Position numbers and translations under genes: made by a program. 64,000 bases of DNA from Brevundimonas sp. (lineage in GTDB: Bacteria > Pseudomonadota > Alphaproteobacteria > Caulobacterales > Caulobacteraceae): the NCBI RefSeq assembly GCF_013912005.1, contig NZ_JACESB010000009.1:44607-108606 (forward strand). The letters run 5' to 3'. The notes below the pieces were generated by a model. That model saw nothing but the letters and a program-made list of their open reading frames with translations. It was not told where the DNA came from and did no database searches. Position 1 is the first letter of the stretch. Each line of letters starts with the position of its first letter. Of this stretch, positions 1 through 8,490 are shown piece after piece.

Positions 1-41
1 TCGATGTCCACGATGGGGTTGGCGACCTTGATCCTGGTCAT
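1..41 (-). CDS. icd: Isocitrate dehydrogenase (NADP), N-terminal fragment
   Basis: Only the first 13 codons and part of a fourteenth lie in the window; the rest runs off the left edge. The ATG is the complement of 39-41 and the peptide reads MTRIKVANPIVDI. That matches the opening strand of NADP-dependent isocitrate dehydrogenases of alphaproteobacteria, where it continues into a DGDEMTR motif that cannot be seen here. The enzyme would decarboxylate isocitrate to 2-oxoglutarate in the TCA cycle. A purine-rich GAGAGAGA stretch just upstream on the minus strand may be its ribosome binding site. The identification rests on a very short peptide. Confidence 0.6.
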   Translation of the reverse strand, partial: MTRIKVANPIVDI

Positions 42-184
42 GCGTCTCTCTCTGTCGATGAAGGGGTGGATCGTTCGGCGGGCGGTATAGCCGGGGCCGC
101 CCCGGCGCGCAAAGGCGCAGGACAGCCGCGGGAACGGAACGGGGCCGCGTCCGCTGAGCAGCAGGCGCCACAGGGAGACCGGCC

Positions 185-397
185 ATGGATGACGACAGCC
201 TCACGGCGGGCGACCGCGTCCGCTGGGACCACAGCCAGGGCTCGAGCACCGGCAAGGTCGTCCGCAAGCTGACCTCGCCGACCCACATCAAGGGACACCG
301 GGTCGCGGCCTCGAGCGACAATCCGGAGTATCTGGTCGAGAGCGCCCGCACCGGCGCCCGGGCGGCGCACAAGCCTTCCGCCCTCCGCAAGTCCTGA
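185..397 (+). CDS. DUF2945 (hypervirulence-associated TUDOR domain) small protein
   Basis: This 70-aa protein opens MDDDSLTAGDRVRW and contains GKVVRKLTSPTHIKGHRVAA and a later NPEYLVES. This layout is typical of the DUF2945/HVA1-TUDOR family: a compact beta-barrel of about 60-70 residues covering essentially the whole protein. Family members are small cytoplasmic proteins of unclear function. The ATG at 185 follows a GGGAG-like site. It ends 3 bp before the flavoprotein gene, so the two are probably co-transcribed. No signal peptide or membrane segment is visible. Confidence 0.75.
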   Translation: MDDDSLTAGDRVRWDHSQGSSTGKVVRKLTSPTHIKGHRVAASSDNPEYLVESARTGARAAHKPSALRKS

Positions 398-400
398 CCC

Positions 401-1309
401 GTGAACGATCCCGAAGTCCTCGTCATCGGCGCCGGCCCGGCCGGTCTGACCGCCGCCACCTATCTGGCCCGCTTCCGGCGCAAGGTGCTGGTGGCGGACG
501 GCGGCGCGCCGCGCGCATGCTGGATCCCCGTCAGCCACAACATGCCCGGCTTCCCCGAAGGCGTGACCGGCGACGCCATCCTCTCGCGCATGGCCGAGCA
601 GGCGCAGGAGTACGGAGCCGTGATAGAGCCCGGAGCGGTCGGGGCGATGGCGCGCGACGGCGACGGCTTCCGCGCCCGGCTGAACGGCCGCGATCTTCAT
701 CCCCGCGCCGTGCTGCTGGCCACCGGCGTCGAGGATCATCACCCCGAACTGCCGGGGGTGGAGCGGGCGATCGAACACGCCATCGTCCGCATCTGCCCGA
801 TCTGCGACGGCTACGAAGCGACGGGCAAGGCCGTGGCCGTCATCGGACGGGACGACCGCGGCGCGCGCGAGGCCGCCTTCATCCGCACCTATTCGGACCG
901 GGTGACCCTGATCCACGTCGGCGAGCCGGACGCGCTGACGACCGTCCCGGACCTCCGTCGGCTGGGCGTGGAACTGGTCCTCGCCCGGATCGAGGACGTC
1001 CATCTGGAGGACCGCCGCGTCACGGCCCTCGCCTGGGGCGGCGAGGTGCGCAACTTCGATCTCGTCTACTCCGCGCTGGGCACCTCGCCCAACCGGGCCC
1101 TCGCGGACGCGGTCGAGGCCCGGCTGGACGAGGACGGCCGCCTTCTCGTCGACGCGCACCAGGGCACGAGCGTTCCGGGGCTCTACGCCGCCGGCGACGT
1201 GGTGCGGGGACTGAACCAGATCGCGGTGGCCACGGCGGAAGCCGCGATCGCCGCCACCGCCATCCACAACCGTCTGCGGCAGGCGGACGGCCAGACCATC
1301 CCCGAATAG
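401..1309 (+). CDS. NAD(P)/FAD-dependent oxidoreductase, thioredoxin reductase-like
   Basis: This 302-aa flavoprotein starts at a GTG. It has an N-terminal FAD-binding GAGPAG motif at residues 10-15, a CPICDG redox-type motif with cysteines near 132 and 135, and a C-terminal GLYAAGDVV motif (Asp about 266) that contacts FAD in this superfamily. Length and order match the class II pyridine nucleotide-disulfide oxidoreductases related to thioredoxin reductase. It is probably cytoplasmic, reducing an unknown disulfide or small molecule with NAD(P)H. It follows the DUF2945 gene with a 3-bp gap. It is not clearly the housekeeping TrxB, because the active-site cysteines are CPIC rather than the usual CATC type. 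Confidence 0.85.
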   Translation: MNDPEVLVIGAGPAGLTAATYLARFRRKVLVADGGAPRACWIPVSHNMPGFPEGVTGDAILSRMAEQAQEYGAVIEPGAVGAMARDGDGFRARLNGRDLHPRAVLLATGVEDHHPELPGVERAIEHAIVRICPICDGYEATGKAVAVIGRDDRGAREAAFIRTYSDRVTLIHVGEPDALTTVPDLRRLGVELVLARIEDVHLEDRRVTALAWGGEVRNFDLVYSALGTSPNRALADAVEARLDEDGRLLVDAHQGTSVPGLYAAGDVVRGLNQIAVATAEAAIAATAIHNRLRQADGQTIPE

Positions 1310-1657
1310 CATCGACCCGACTCCGGGAGCAGGAGACTCCGGAGCCGGGCCACGACCCGCGGGGGGTCGACGGTCGCGCGCGGGGGAAGGGAATTCGCCT
1401 GCGGCCGACCGGATTCGGGATCAGTGGGCGCGCGGGGGCGACGCGTCGGGCCAGGCCCTGCTGCGCAGAAGGCGGCGCGTACGGCTCCGCTTCCATTCCT
1501 CAAGGACAGCCGTCCAGCGCCCCGTGGCTTCCTTATGAATGGCCTCCGACGGCTCCATCCGGCCCCTCCCTGGGCGACGCTCGTTGCTGGCACCTGTATC
1601 GGCTTGACAGGCCGACGCCTCAAACCAGAATGTCCGCCAGCGCAACAAGGCTCGCTT
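1310..1657. other. Intergenic region upstream of the LysR gene
   Basis: About 350 bases without a supported gene. An inverted repeat just after the flavoprotein stop (CTCCGG at about 1321 pairing with CCGGAG about 12 bases on) could act as a weak terminator, although no T-tract follows. The frame of the LysR gene stays open upstream to 1424, but the encoded residues look like GC-rich noise and a good promoter lies inside it, so it is treated as non-coding. The LysR promoter is listed separately. Confidence 0.5.
1604..1631 (+). promoter_or_regulatory. Putative sigma-70 promoter of the LysR gene
   Basis: TTGACA at 1604-1609, a 16-base spacer and CAGAAT at 1626-1631 give a perfect -35 and a 4/6 -10 box. 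Transcription would begin around 1638, about 20 bases before the ATG at 1658. This supports the shorter start of the regulator. Confidence 0.5.
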
Positions 1658-2572
1658 ATGGCTGATCCGCTCTCCGGCATTCCGCTCGCCTCGATCCGGG
1701 TCTTCGAGTCCGCGGCGCGGCTGAAGAGCTTCACCCGGGCCGCGGCCGAGCTGGGGATGACCCAGGCGGCGGTCAGCTGGCAGATCAAGGCGCTGGAAGG
1801 CCGGCTCGGCCAGAGCCTGTTCCGCCGCCTGCCCCGCGAGGTGCAGCCGACCGAAGCCGGGGAGCGCCTGTCGCGCGCCGCAACGGAGGCCATCACCCTG
1901 CTCCGTCGGGCCATCGACGACCTGACCGAGGCGGACGAGCACATCCTGTCGATCACCACCCTCGCGACCCTCGCCACCCAGTGGCTGGCGCCGCGGCTGG
2001 GCGCGTTCCAGCTGGCCAACCCGGGCCTGGCGGTGCGGCTGGACACCAGCGCCGCCGTGCTGGACCTGTCGCGGGAAGGCTTCGACGTCGGCATACGCTC
2101 AGGAGCGGGCAGTTGGCCCGGCATGGAGAGCCAGCTGCTGATGCCCAGCGTCTTCACGCCGCTGTGCAGTCCGGCCATGGCCGAGCGCCTGCATCTGCGG
2201 GAGCCGTGCGACCTGCTCGACGCGCCGCGGATCGGCATGGAGAAGGAATGGGCGGCCTGGTTCGCCGCCGCCGGGCTGAGCGACGGCGCCCGCCCCGCCA
2301 CCCGACTGACCGCGGACTACCAGGTGCTCGAGGTGGCCGCGGCCTTGGGCGACCAGGGCGTCGCCCTCGCCTCCCCGATCCTGTTCGCGCGGGAGATCAA
2401 CGCCGGCCTGCTGGTGCGCCCCTTCTCCCAGACCGTCTCCTTCCAGCCCGGCTACTATCTCGTCTGGCCGGAGGGCCGCCGGCGGTCGCCCAAGATCCGC
2501 CGTTTCCGCGACTGGCTGGTCGCCCAGGCCGACGCCGATCCGGCGGTGATCGAGGCGCGCGCGGGCGCCTAG
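1658..2572 (+). CDS. LysR-family transcriptional regulator (GcvA-like)
   Basis: The 304-aa protein begins MADPLSGIPLASIRVFESA and has the LysR winged helix-turn-helix in roughly the first 65 residues (RAAAELGMTQAAVSWQIKAL). An effector-binding domain fills the rest. The sequence pattern is closest to the GcvA/AmpR subgroup. The ATG at 1658 was chosen because it follows AAGG and lies about 20 bases below a good promoter. Its last codons overlap the stop of the convergent DUF885 gene by 4 bp. The target genes cannot be deduced, since there is no divergent partner. Confidence 0.85.
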   Translation: MADPLSGIPLASIRVFESAARLKSFTRAAAELGMTQAAVSWQIKALEGRLGQSLFRRLPREVQPTEAGERLSRAATEAITLLRRAIDDLTEADEHILSITTLATLATQWLAPRLGAFQLANPGLAVRLDTSAAVLDLSREGFDVGIRSGAGSWPGMESQLLMPSVFTPLCSPAMAERLHLREPCDLLDAPRIGMEKEWAAWFAAAGLSDGARPATRLTADYQVLEVAAALGDQGVALASPILFAREINAGLLVRPFSQTVSFQPGYYLVWPEGRRRSPKIRRFRDWLVAQADADPAVIEARAGA

Positions 2573-4368
2573 GCCCGCATCAACTCCTCCAGCACCGCCA
2601 GCGGGACGGAGCCGTTGACCAGCACGCGGTCGTGGAAGGCGCGCAGGTCGAAGCCGGGCTTCGCCGCCGCCTCGGCCCTCAGGCGGGCGATGACGGTGTG
2701 GCCGATCTTGTAGGCGCAGGCCTGACCCGGCATCGAGACGTAGCGGTTGATCTCGCTGTTGGCGGCGTTGAGCGGCTTGGCGCCCGAGGCGGCCATGTAC
2801 TCGACCGCCCGCTCGCGGCTCCAGCCGTGGTGGTGCATGCCGGTGTCGACCACCAGCCGCACGGCCCGGAACAGATAGGACATCAGGAAGCCGACCCGGC
2901 CCAGCGGATCGTCGGCGTAGACGTCCAGGTCGTCGGCGGCGACCGCCTCGGCGTAGAGCGCCCAGCCCTCGTTGTAGGCCGAGAAGCCGTTGGCGCGGCG
3001 GTAGGGCGGGAGGGTGTCGGTCTCGCGCTGCAGGGCGACCTGCAGGTGATGTCCCGGGGACGCCTCGTGATAGGTCAGGGTCGGCAGGGCGAACTTCGGC
3101 CAGTTCGTGGTCGAGCGCAGGTTGATGTAGTAGGCGCCGGGCCGGGAGCCGTCGAGCGGCGGGCCCTGGTAGTAGCCGCCCGGGGCGCCGGCCTCGATCG
3201 CCGGCGGAACGCGGCGCACCTCGACGTCGGCGCGCGGCAGGCGGCCGAACACCTCGGGCAACCGCGGCTTCAGCGCCTGCACCTGACGGTTCAGCGACTC
3301 GATCAGCGCCACCTTGCCCGCGTCGGTGTCGGGCCAGAGCTGGGCCGGATCCCGGTTCAGGGCGTCGATGCGCTCGCCGACCGTGCCCTGGCTCATCCCC
3401 TGCGCCTTCAGGATCTCGTCGATCGATGCGCTGATCCCGGCCACCTGCTCCAGCCCGATGCGGTGGATCTCGTCGGCGGTCAGGGACGTCGTGGTCCAGT
3501 GCTTCAGGGCGTGGGCGTAGAAGGCCTCGCCATCCGGCAGGCGGCGCACGCCGGCCTCGTGCACCGCCGTGGGCCGCAACGCCTCAAGGGCGGCGATCTG
3601 GCGGGCCAGCGCCGGCTTCACCTCGGCCTCCACCAGGGCGACGGCGCGGTCCCCGTAGCCCGTCAGGCCGAGCGCCGCGGCCCTGCGCTCCAGCGTCCGG
3701 ATCATGGCCATGTCGCCCGCCGGCTGGGCGGCGAGGGCGTTCAGCTGGCCCGTGGTCAGGTCGAGGATGAAGTCCGGCGGAACGACGCCCTTGCCGGCGT
3801 CGGCGCGCACCCGTCCGGTCTCCGCGTCGATGGCCGGAGCGAACGCCGCGAGACGGGAGAGGAAGGCGTCGGCCCCGTCGCGATCCTCGACCCGGTGCTG
3901 GGTGTCGAGGAAGTCGGGGACGGTGAAGTAGGCCCCGGTCAGCTGGTTGACGAGATAGGGCCCCATCCGCCCGCCGCCCATGGCCGAGCCGTAGTCGAAG
4001 CTCGCGCCCGTCGCCGCCGTCTCCGCCCGGAAGGCGGCGACGGCGTGGTTGATGCGTCCGGCCTCGCTGAGCGAGCTGCGATCGAAGCCCTGCAGGATCC
4101 GCCAGCGCCCGACCGCCTGCGCCCGCTCATCATCCCAGGCTGCGGCGCTCCGGTCGCTCAGCTCCGACGACAGATGCGCCCGCGCGCCCCGGTCGAGGCC
4201 GAGGTTGGTGGCGGTCTCCGGGGAATCTTCGATGTCTTCGTCGAACCAGCGGGTCAGCAGGGCGTCGAGCTCTGCGTCCCCATCGCGGGCGAAGGCGACC
4301 GCCGGCCCGGCGGCGGCCGCGGCGGCTCCCGCGGCGGCGGAGATGAGCAGGCGGCGGCGATCGATCAT
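2569..4368 (-). CDS. DUF885 family protein, Tat-exported
   Basis: This 599-aa protein opens with a twin-arginine signal (MIDRRRLLISAAAG) and an Ala-rich stretch ending near VAFA, so it is probably periplasmic. The body matches the DUF885 family, which resembles gluzincin metallopeptidases. The conserved YHEASPGHHLQ segment with His about 434 and the following Glu is the putative metal site. It lies directly downstream of a paralogue (4433-6277) on the same strand, separated by 64 bp. A role in peptide hydrolysis is inferred from fold similarity only. Confidence 0.85.
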   Translation of the reverse strand: MIDRRRLLISAAAGAAAAAAGPAVAFARDGDAELDALLTRWFDEDIEDSPETATNLGLDRGARAHLSSELSDRSAAAWDDERAQAVGRWRILQGFDRSSLSEAGRINHAVAAFRAETAATGASFDYGSAMGGGRMGPYLVNQLTGAYFTVPDFLDTQHRVEDRDGADAFLSRLAAFAPAIDAETGRVRADAGKGVVPPDFILDLTTGQLNALAAQPAGDMAMIRTLERRAAALGLTGYGDRAVALVEAEVKPALARQIAALEALRPTAVHEAGVRRLPDGEAFYAHALKHWTTTSLTADEIHRIGLEQVAGISASIDEILKAQGMSQGTVGERIDALNRDPAQLWPDTDAGKVALIESLNRQVQALKPRLPEVFGRLPRADVEVRRVPPAIEAGAPGGYYQGPPLDGSRPGAYYINLRSTTNWPKFALPTLTYHEASPGHHLQVALQRETDTLPPYRRANGFSAYNEGWALYAEAVAADDLDVYADDPLGRVGFLMSYLFRAVRLVVDTGMHHHGWSRERAVEYMAASGAKPLNAANSEINRYVSMPGQACAYKIGHTVIARLRAEAAAKPGFDLRAFHDRVLVNGSVPLAVLEELMRA

Positions 4369-4432
4369 GGCAGGCTCCGGGCGGCGGCGGTTCCGACAGT
4401 GGAGCCCGCCCGCCCCCGGCTGGCAAGCCGCT

Positions 4433-6277
4433 TCAGGCGCGCGTCGCCCCCGCCGCCCAGTCCGTCACCAGCCGCTCCAGCACCTCCAGCGGAATGGCGC
4501 CGGCGGCGAGCGAGACGTCGTGGAAGCCGCGAATGTCGAAGCGGTCGCCCATCGCGGCCCTGGCGGCCGTGCGGGTGCGGTCCCAGACCGTGTGGCCCAG
4601 CTTGTAGCTGCAGGCCTGGCCCGGCCAGACGCAGTAGCGCTCGATCTCGGTCGTCATGGTCGACTCGGCGTCGCCGAGGGTCTCGACCATGTAGCGAACG
4701 GCCTGTTCGCGACTCCAGCGCTTGTGGTGCAGCCCCGAGTCCGCGACCAGCCGGGCGGCGCGGAACATGAAGGACTGCAGGTAGCCGAGCCGCCCCAGCG
4801 GATCGGTCTCATAGACCCCCATCTCGTCGGCCAGCTGTTCGGCGTACAGCGCCCAGCCCTCGGTGTAGCCGGAGAACAGCGGCATCTTGCGCAGCATCGG
4901 GATGCCCTCGGCCTCCAGCGCCACGGCGATCTGGAAGTGATGGCCCGGCGAGGCCTCGTGATAGGTCAGGGTCGGCAGGGTGAAGCGCGGGGTCTCGGCC
5001 GTGTCGCGCAGGTTGATGTAGTAGGCGCCCGGCCGCGAGCCGTCGAGCGACGGCATCTGGTAGCTGCCCCCCGGCGCGCCCGCCTCGATCTCCACCGGAA
5101 CGCGCCGGATCTCGACGCCGGCGCGGGGCAGCCGCCCGAACACCTCCGGCAGCCGGACCTGCATCGCCGCCATCTGCGCGTTCAGGTCGGCGATCAGCTG
5201 CGCCTTGCCGGCGTCGGTGTTCGGATAGAGCTGGTCCGGGCGGCGCGCGACGGCGGCGATGCGCTCGCCGACCGAGCCCTGGGTCAGGCCCTCGGCCCGC
5301 AGGATTTCGTCGGCGCGGGCGCTGAGCTCCGCGACCTGGGCGAGGCCGATCTCGTGGATCTCGTCGCCGCCCATGTCGGTGGTGGTGTAGCTGAGCACGC
5401 CGTGGCGGTAGTAGGCCTCGCCGTCCGGCAGACGCCAGCAGCCGGCCTCGGTCGGGGCGCCCGGCAGGGCCCCGGCGACGACCTCGGCCTGACGCCGCAT
5501 GGCCGGATAGACGGCGTCGCGCACGATCTGCTCCGCCCGCGCCGCCCAGTCGCCGGAAAGACCGGCCTCGGCCGCGCGCCGGGCCAGCGACTGCGTCAGG
5601 CCGGACTGGGCCGGGTCGACGCCGAGGGTCGCGGCGAACTGCTCGCCGGTCCGGCGCAGCACGAAGTCGGGCGGCGTGGCGCCGGCGGCGAAGTCGCGGC
5701 GCACCCGGTCGGTCTCCACGTCCAGCACGGTCGCGAAGGCCGACAGGCGGTCGAGGTAGGCCTCGGCGTCCTCGACCGTCCGCACCGGGTGCTGGGTGTC
5801 GAGGAACTGGGGAATGCTGCTGTAGCTGCCGGTCAGCTGGCTGACGAGGTAGGGGCTGGCCCCGCCGACCGGAGCCTGGACGCCGTAGTCGAAGCGATCC
5901 GCCTGGGCGGCCCCGTCGACGATGAAGCGCGTGGTGTCGTAGTTGACCGCGTCCATCCCGGACAGGGCGGCGCGGTCGATCGAGGCGAGCTCCGCCCCGT
6001 AGCCGCGGAAGGCCGCGAACGTCCGGTCCACGAAGGCGAGGGAGCGGTCGTCGAGGCGGCTGCGGGCCGCGGCGTTGGGTCCGGTGTCGAGGCCGAGACC
6101 GGTCATGAACTCCGGCGACTCGGCGAGGAACTCCTGCATCATGCGGTCGAGCAGGGCGGTGACCTTGCGGCCCTCCGGGGAGCCCGCAGCCTGCGCGGCG
6201 CCGGCGAGCGCCGGGGTCGCGACGGCGGCCGCGGCGACCGCAGCGGACGAAAGAAGGAAGCGGCGACGATCGAGCAT
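4433..6277 (-). CDS. DUF885 family protein, Tat-exported (paralogue)
   Basis: This 614-aa protein has a canonical twin-arginine signal (MLDRRRFLLSSAAV) followed by an Ala-rich segment. It shares extended blocks with the 2569-4368 product, including YHEASPGHH (His about 440), a GAYYINLR block and FSGYTEGWALYAEQ. The two form a tandem duplication transcribed in the same direction. The family resembles metallopeptidases, and the substrate is unknown. The ATG at 6277 is preceded by GGGAGACC on the minus strand. N- and C-termini look complete. Confidence 0.85.
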   Translation of the reverse strand: MLDRRRFLLSSAAVAAAAVATPALAGAAQAAGSPEGRKVTALLDRMMQEFLAESPEFMTGLGLDTGPNAAARSRLDDRSLAFVDRTFAAFRGYGAELASIDRAALSGMDAVNYDTTRFIVDGAAQADRFDYGVQAPVGGASPYLVSQLTGSYSSIPQFLDTQHPVRTVEDAEAYLDRLSAFATVLDVETDRVRRDFAAGATPPDFVLRRTGEQFAATLGVDPAQSGLTQSLARRAAEAGLSGDWAARAEQIVRDAVYPAMRRQAEVVAGALPGAPTEAGCWRLPDGEAYYRHGVLSYTTTDMGGDEIHEIGLAQVAELSARADEILRAEGLTQGSVGERIAAVARRPDQLYPNTDAGKAQLIADLNAQMAAMQVRLPEVFGRLPRAGVEIRRVPVEIEAGAPGGSYQMPSLDGSRPGAYYINLRDTAETPRFTLPTLTYHEASPGHHFQIAVALEAEGIPMLRKMPLFSGYTEGWALYAEQLADEMGVYETDPLGRLGYLQSFMFRAARLVADSGLHHKRWSREQAVRYMVETLGDAESTMTTEIERYCVWPGQACSYKLGHTVWDRTRTAARAAMGDRFDIRGFHDVSLAAGAIPLEVLERLVTDWAAGATRA

Positions 6278-6346
6278 GGCGGTCTCCCGGAACAGCGAAG
6301 GCCGCAGAGGAGCCCCTCACGGCCGCGCTGGCAAGTTACCGATGGG

Positions 6347-8386
6347 TCAGGCCGCGTGCAGTTCCTGCTTCACGCGCTCCGCCAGGGTCTTGATGTCCAG
6401 CGGCTTGGGCAGGAAGGACACGCCGGCCTCGTCCTGCAGCAGGTCGGAGAAGTCGCTTTCGGCGTAGCCGGAGATGAACATCACCGGCGCGTCCCCGAGG
6501 AAGGGCCGCGCCTTCTTCAGCAGGGAGGGGCCGTCCAGTCCCGGCATGATCACGTCCGAGATCATCATGTCGATCTCGCCGGCGTGCTGTTCCGCCAGCT
6601 CCAGCGCCTGCTCGCCGTCTTCGGCCTCGATCACCTCGTAGCCGCGCTGGCGCAGCAGCCGGGCCGCGATGCCGCGCACCGCCGCCTCGTCCTCGACGAA
6701 CAGGATGCGGCCGGCCCCGGACAGGTCCCGCGGGGCCTTGGCCTTGATCTCGACGTGCGGCACCTCCGCCAGCTCCGCCTCCGCCGCCTCGGGCAGGAAG
6801 ATGCGGAAGGCCGCGCCGGCCCCCTCGAGATTGGTCACATTGATGTGGCCGCCGGCCTGTTCGACGATGCCGTAGACGGTCGCCAGACCCATGCCGGTGC
6901 CCTCGTTCACCGCCTTGGTGGTGAAGAAGGGTTCGAAGATCTTGTCGAGCAGCTCCGGCGGGACGCCCGGACCGGTGTCCGACACCTCGATGAGGGCGAC
7001 CGCGTCGGACGAGGCGTGGGTCCAGCCCATCCCCCGCGCCTCGTCGCGGGTGAGCCGCCGGGTGCGGATGGTGACCACCGCGTCGCCCGGCTCGACCACG
7101 CCCCGCATGGCGTCGCGGGCGTTGACGGCGAGGTTCATCACCGCGGTCTCGAGCTGGCTCTTGTCCGCCAGCACCACCGGCAGGTCGCGGCCGTAGTCGG
7201 TCTCCAGCCGCACGTCCTCGCGCAGCAGCCGGCGGAGCAGGACGGCGAACTCGCCCACCAGCTCGCCCAGGTCCAGCCGCTCCCGGCGCACCGTCGACTT
7301 GCGCGAGAAGGCCAGCAGCTTGCGCACCAGGTCGGCGGCGCGGATGGCGGTCTGGCGGATCTCGTTCAGGCCTTCGTACGAGGGGTCGCCGACGGGGTGC
7401 CGTTCCAGCAGGCCGCTCAGCTGGAGCTGGATCGCCGTCAGCAGGTTGTTGAAGTCGTGCGCGACCCCGCCGGCGAGCTGGCCCACGGCCTGCATCTTCT
7501 GGGCCTGCGACAGCTGCAGCTCCATCGACTTCTGCGCCGATACGTCGAACAGCCAGACGCGGCGCTTGTCGCCTTCGGGGGCGACATAGAGGTGGAGCAT
7601 GCGGTCGGGGTGGGCGCGGGCCACGAGATCGATCGGGCCCGAGGAGCCGGCGGCGAGCTTGGTCCGGGCCTCGGCGACGGAGCCCGGCTCGAACAGGTGG
7701 CCGAAGGCGGCGTCCCGCGCCGCGGCCGGGCCGGTGAGCACCGCCAGCGCGGCGTTGGGCTCCTCCAGACTCCCGGCGAACAGATCCTCCGCGCCGATGA
7801 CCGCCGAGCCGAACGGCGCGCCGGCGGCCATGGCCCGGCTCTCGGCCGCGTTCGAAACGGCAGGGGCCCGGTCGACCGCCGGGCTCGCCACCGGCAGCAC
7901 CGCCTCGGGCGCGGCGCGCAGCAGGAACCGCCCCTCCCCGGCGCGGCCGATCAGCACCTCGAGCTCCCGCTCGCCGACCGGAACGATGGCCCGGCCCTGT
8001 TCTCCCGCACGGGCCTGGGCGAAGGCCATGTACAGCGCCGAACCGGAGCGGCCTGCCGGCAGGGCGACGGTCGCCCCGCCGGCCTCGGCCCAGGCGGCGT
8101 TGTAGGCGAGCACCTGTCCGGTCGCCCAAACCAGGGCGGCGGGCTCGGCCATCGCGTCCAGCAGCTCGACGACGTCGTCCCCGGAGGGCTTGCGGGCCTC
8201 GCCCCGGGCGAAGGCGAACAGGCCGATCAGGGCGACGGCGCCGACGGTGAAAATCAGGACCAGCCCCGGCGCGGTCATCGGATCGGCCCGGAAGGCGGGA
8301 TAGGCCAGCGCCCCCACGACCACCACGAAGCCGGCGGCCATGAGGATCAGCAGCGGATCGACGCCCTTGCGATGGGATGCGGTCAT
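6347..8386 (-). CDS. cckA: Hybrid sensor histidine kinase, CckA-type
   Basis: The 679-aa protein has two N-terminal membrane segments (about residues 10-30 and 38-58), a PAS-like sensor region, a HisKA domain with phosphoacceptor His about 310 in VAHDFNNLLTA, an HATPase domain (NLAVNARDAM, DTGPGVPPE, GTGMGLATVYG) and a C-terminal receiver with Asp about 611 in MMISDVIMPG. In Caulobacterales, CckA phosphorylates CtrA and CpdR through ChpT and governs the cell cycle. The frame is open further upstream, but the ATG at 8386 has a GAGG four bases away, while the ATGs near 8425-8428 have no visible site. The N-terminus is therefore the least certain part. Confidence 0.88.
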   Translation of the reverse strand: MTASHRKGVDPLLILMAAGFVVVVGALAYPAFRADPMTAPGLVLIFTVGAVALIGLFAFARGEARKPSGDDVVELLDAMAEPAALVWATGQVLAYNAAWAEAGGATVALPAGRSGSALYMAFAQARAGEQGRAIVPVGERELEVLIGRAGEGRFLLRAAPEAVLPVASPAVDRAPAVSNAAESRAMAAGAPFGSAVIGAEDLFAGSLEEPNAALAVLTGPAAARDAAFGHLFEPGSVAEARTKLAAGSSGPIDLVARAHPDRMLHLYVAPEGDKRRVWLFDVSAQKSMELQLSQAQKMQAVGQLAGGVAHDFNNLLTAIQLQLSGLLERHPVGDPSYEGLNEIRQTAIRAADLVRKLLAFSRKSTVRRERLDLGELVGEFAVLLRRLLREDVRLETDYGRDLPVVLADKSQLETAVMNLAVNARDAMRGVVEPGDAVVTIRTRRLTRDEARGMGWTHASSDAVALIEVSDTGPGVPPELLDKIFEPFFTTKAVNEGTGMGLATVYGIVEQAGGHINVTNLEGAGAAFRIFLPEAAEAELAEVPHVEIKAKAPRDLSGAGRILFVEDEAAVRGIAARLLRQRGYEVIEAEDGEQALELAEQHAGEIDMMISDVIMPGLDGPSLLKKARPFLGDAPVMFISGYAESDFSDLLQDEAGVSFLPKPLDIKTLAERVKQELHAA

Positions 8387-8490
8387 GACGCCTCGGCCCG
8401 AATCAGACGGAGCAGGATAGGCCATCATGCGCCGCGGGCGGCGCCGGGGCGAATCCGCCGGACGGACCGGCGGTTCGGCCCCGACAGCCC

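Noticed and set aside
1981-4770. A 929-codon plus-strand frame overlapping the LysR and DUF885 genes
   Set aside because: Composition is typical of shadow frames and it conflicts with two recognised proteins.
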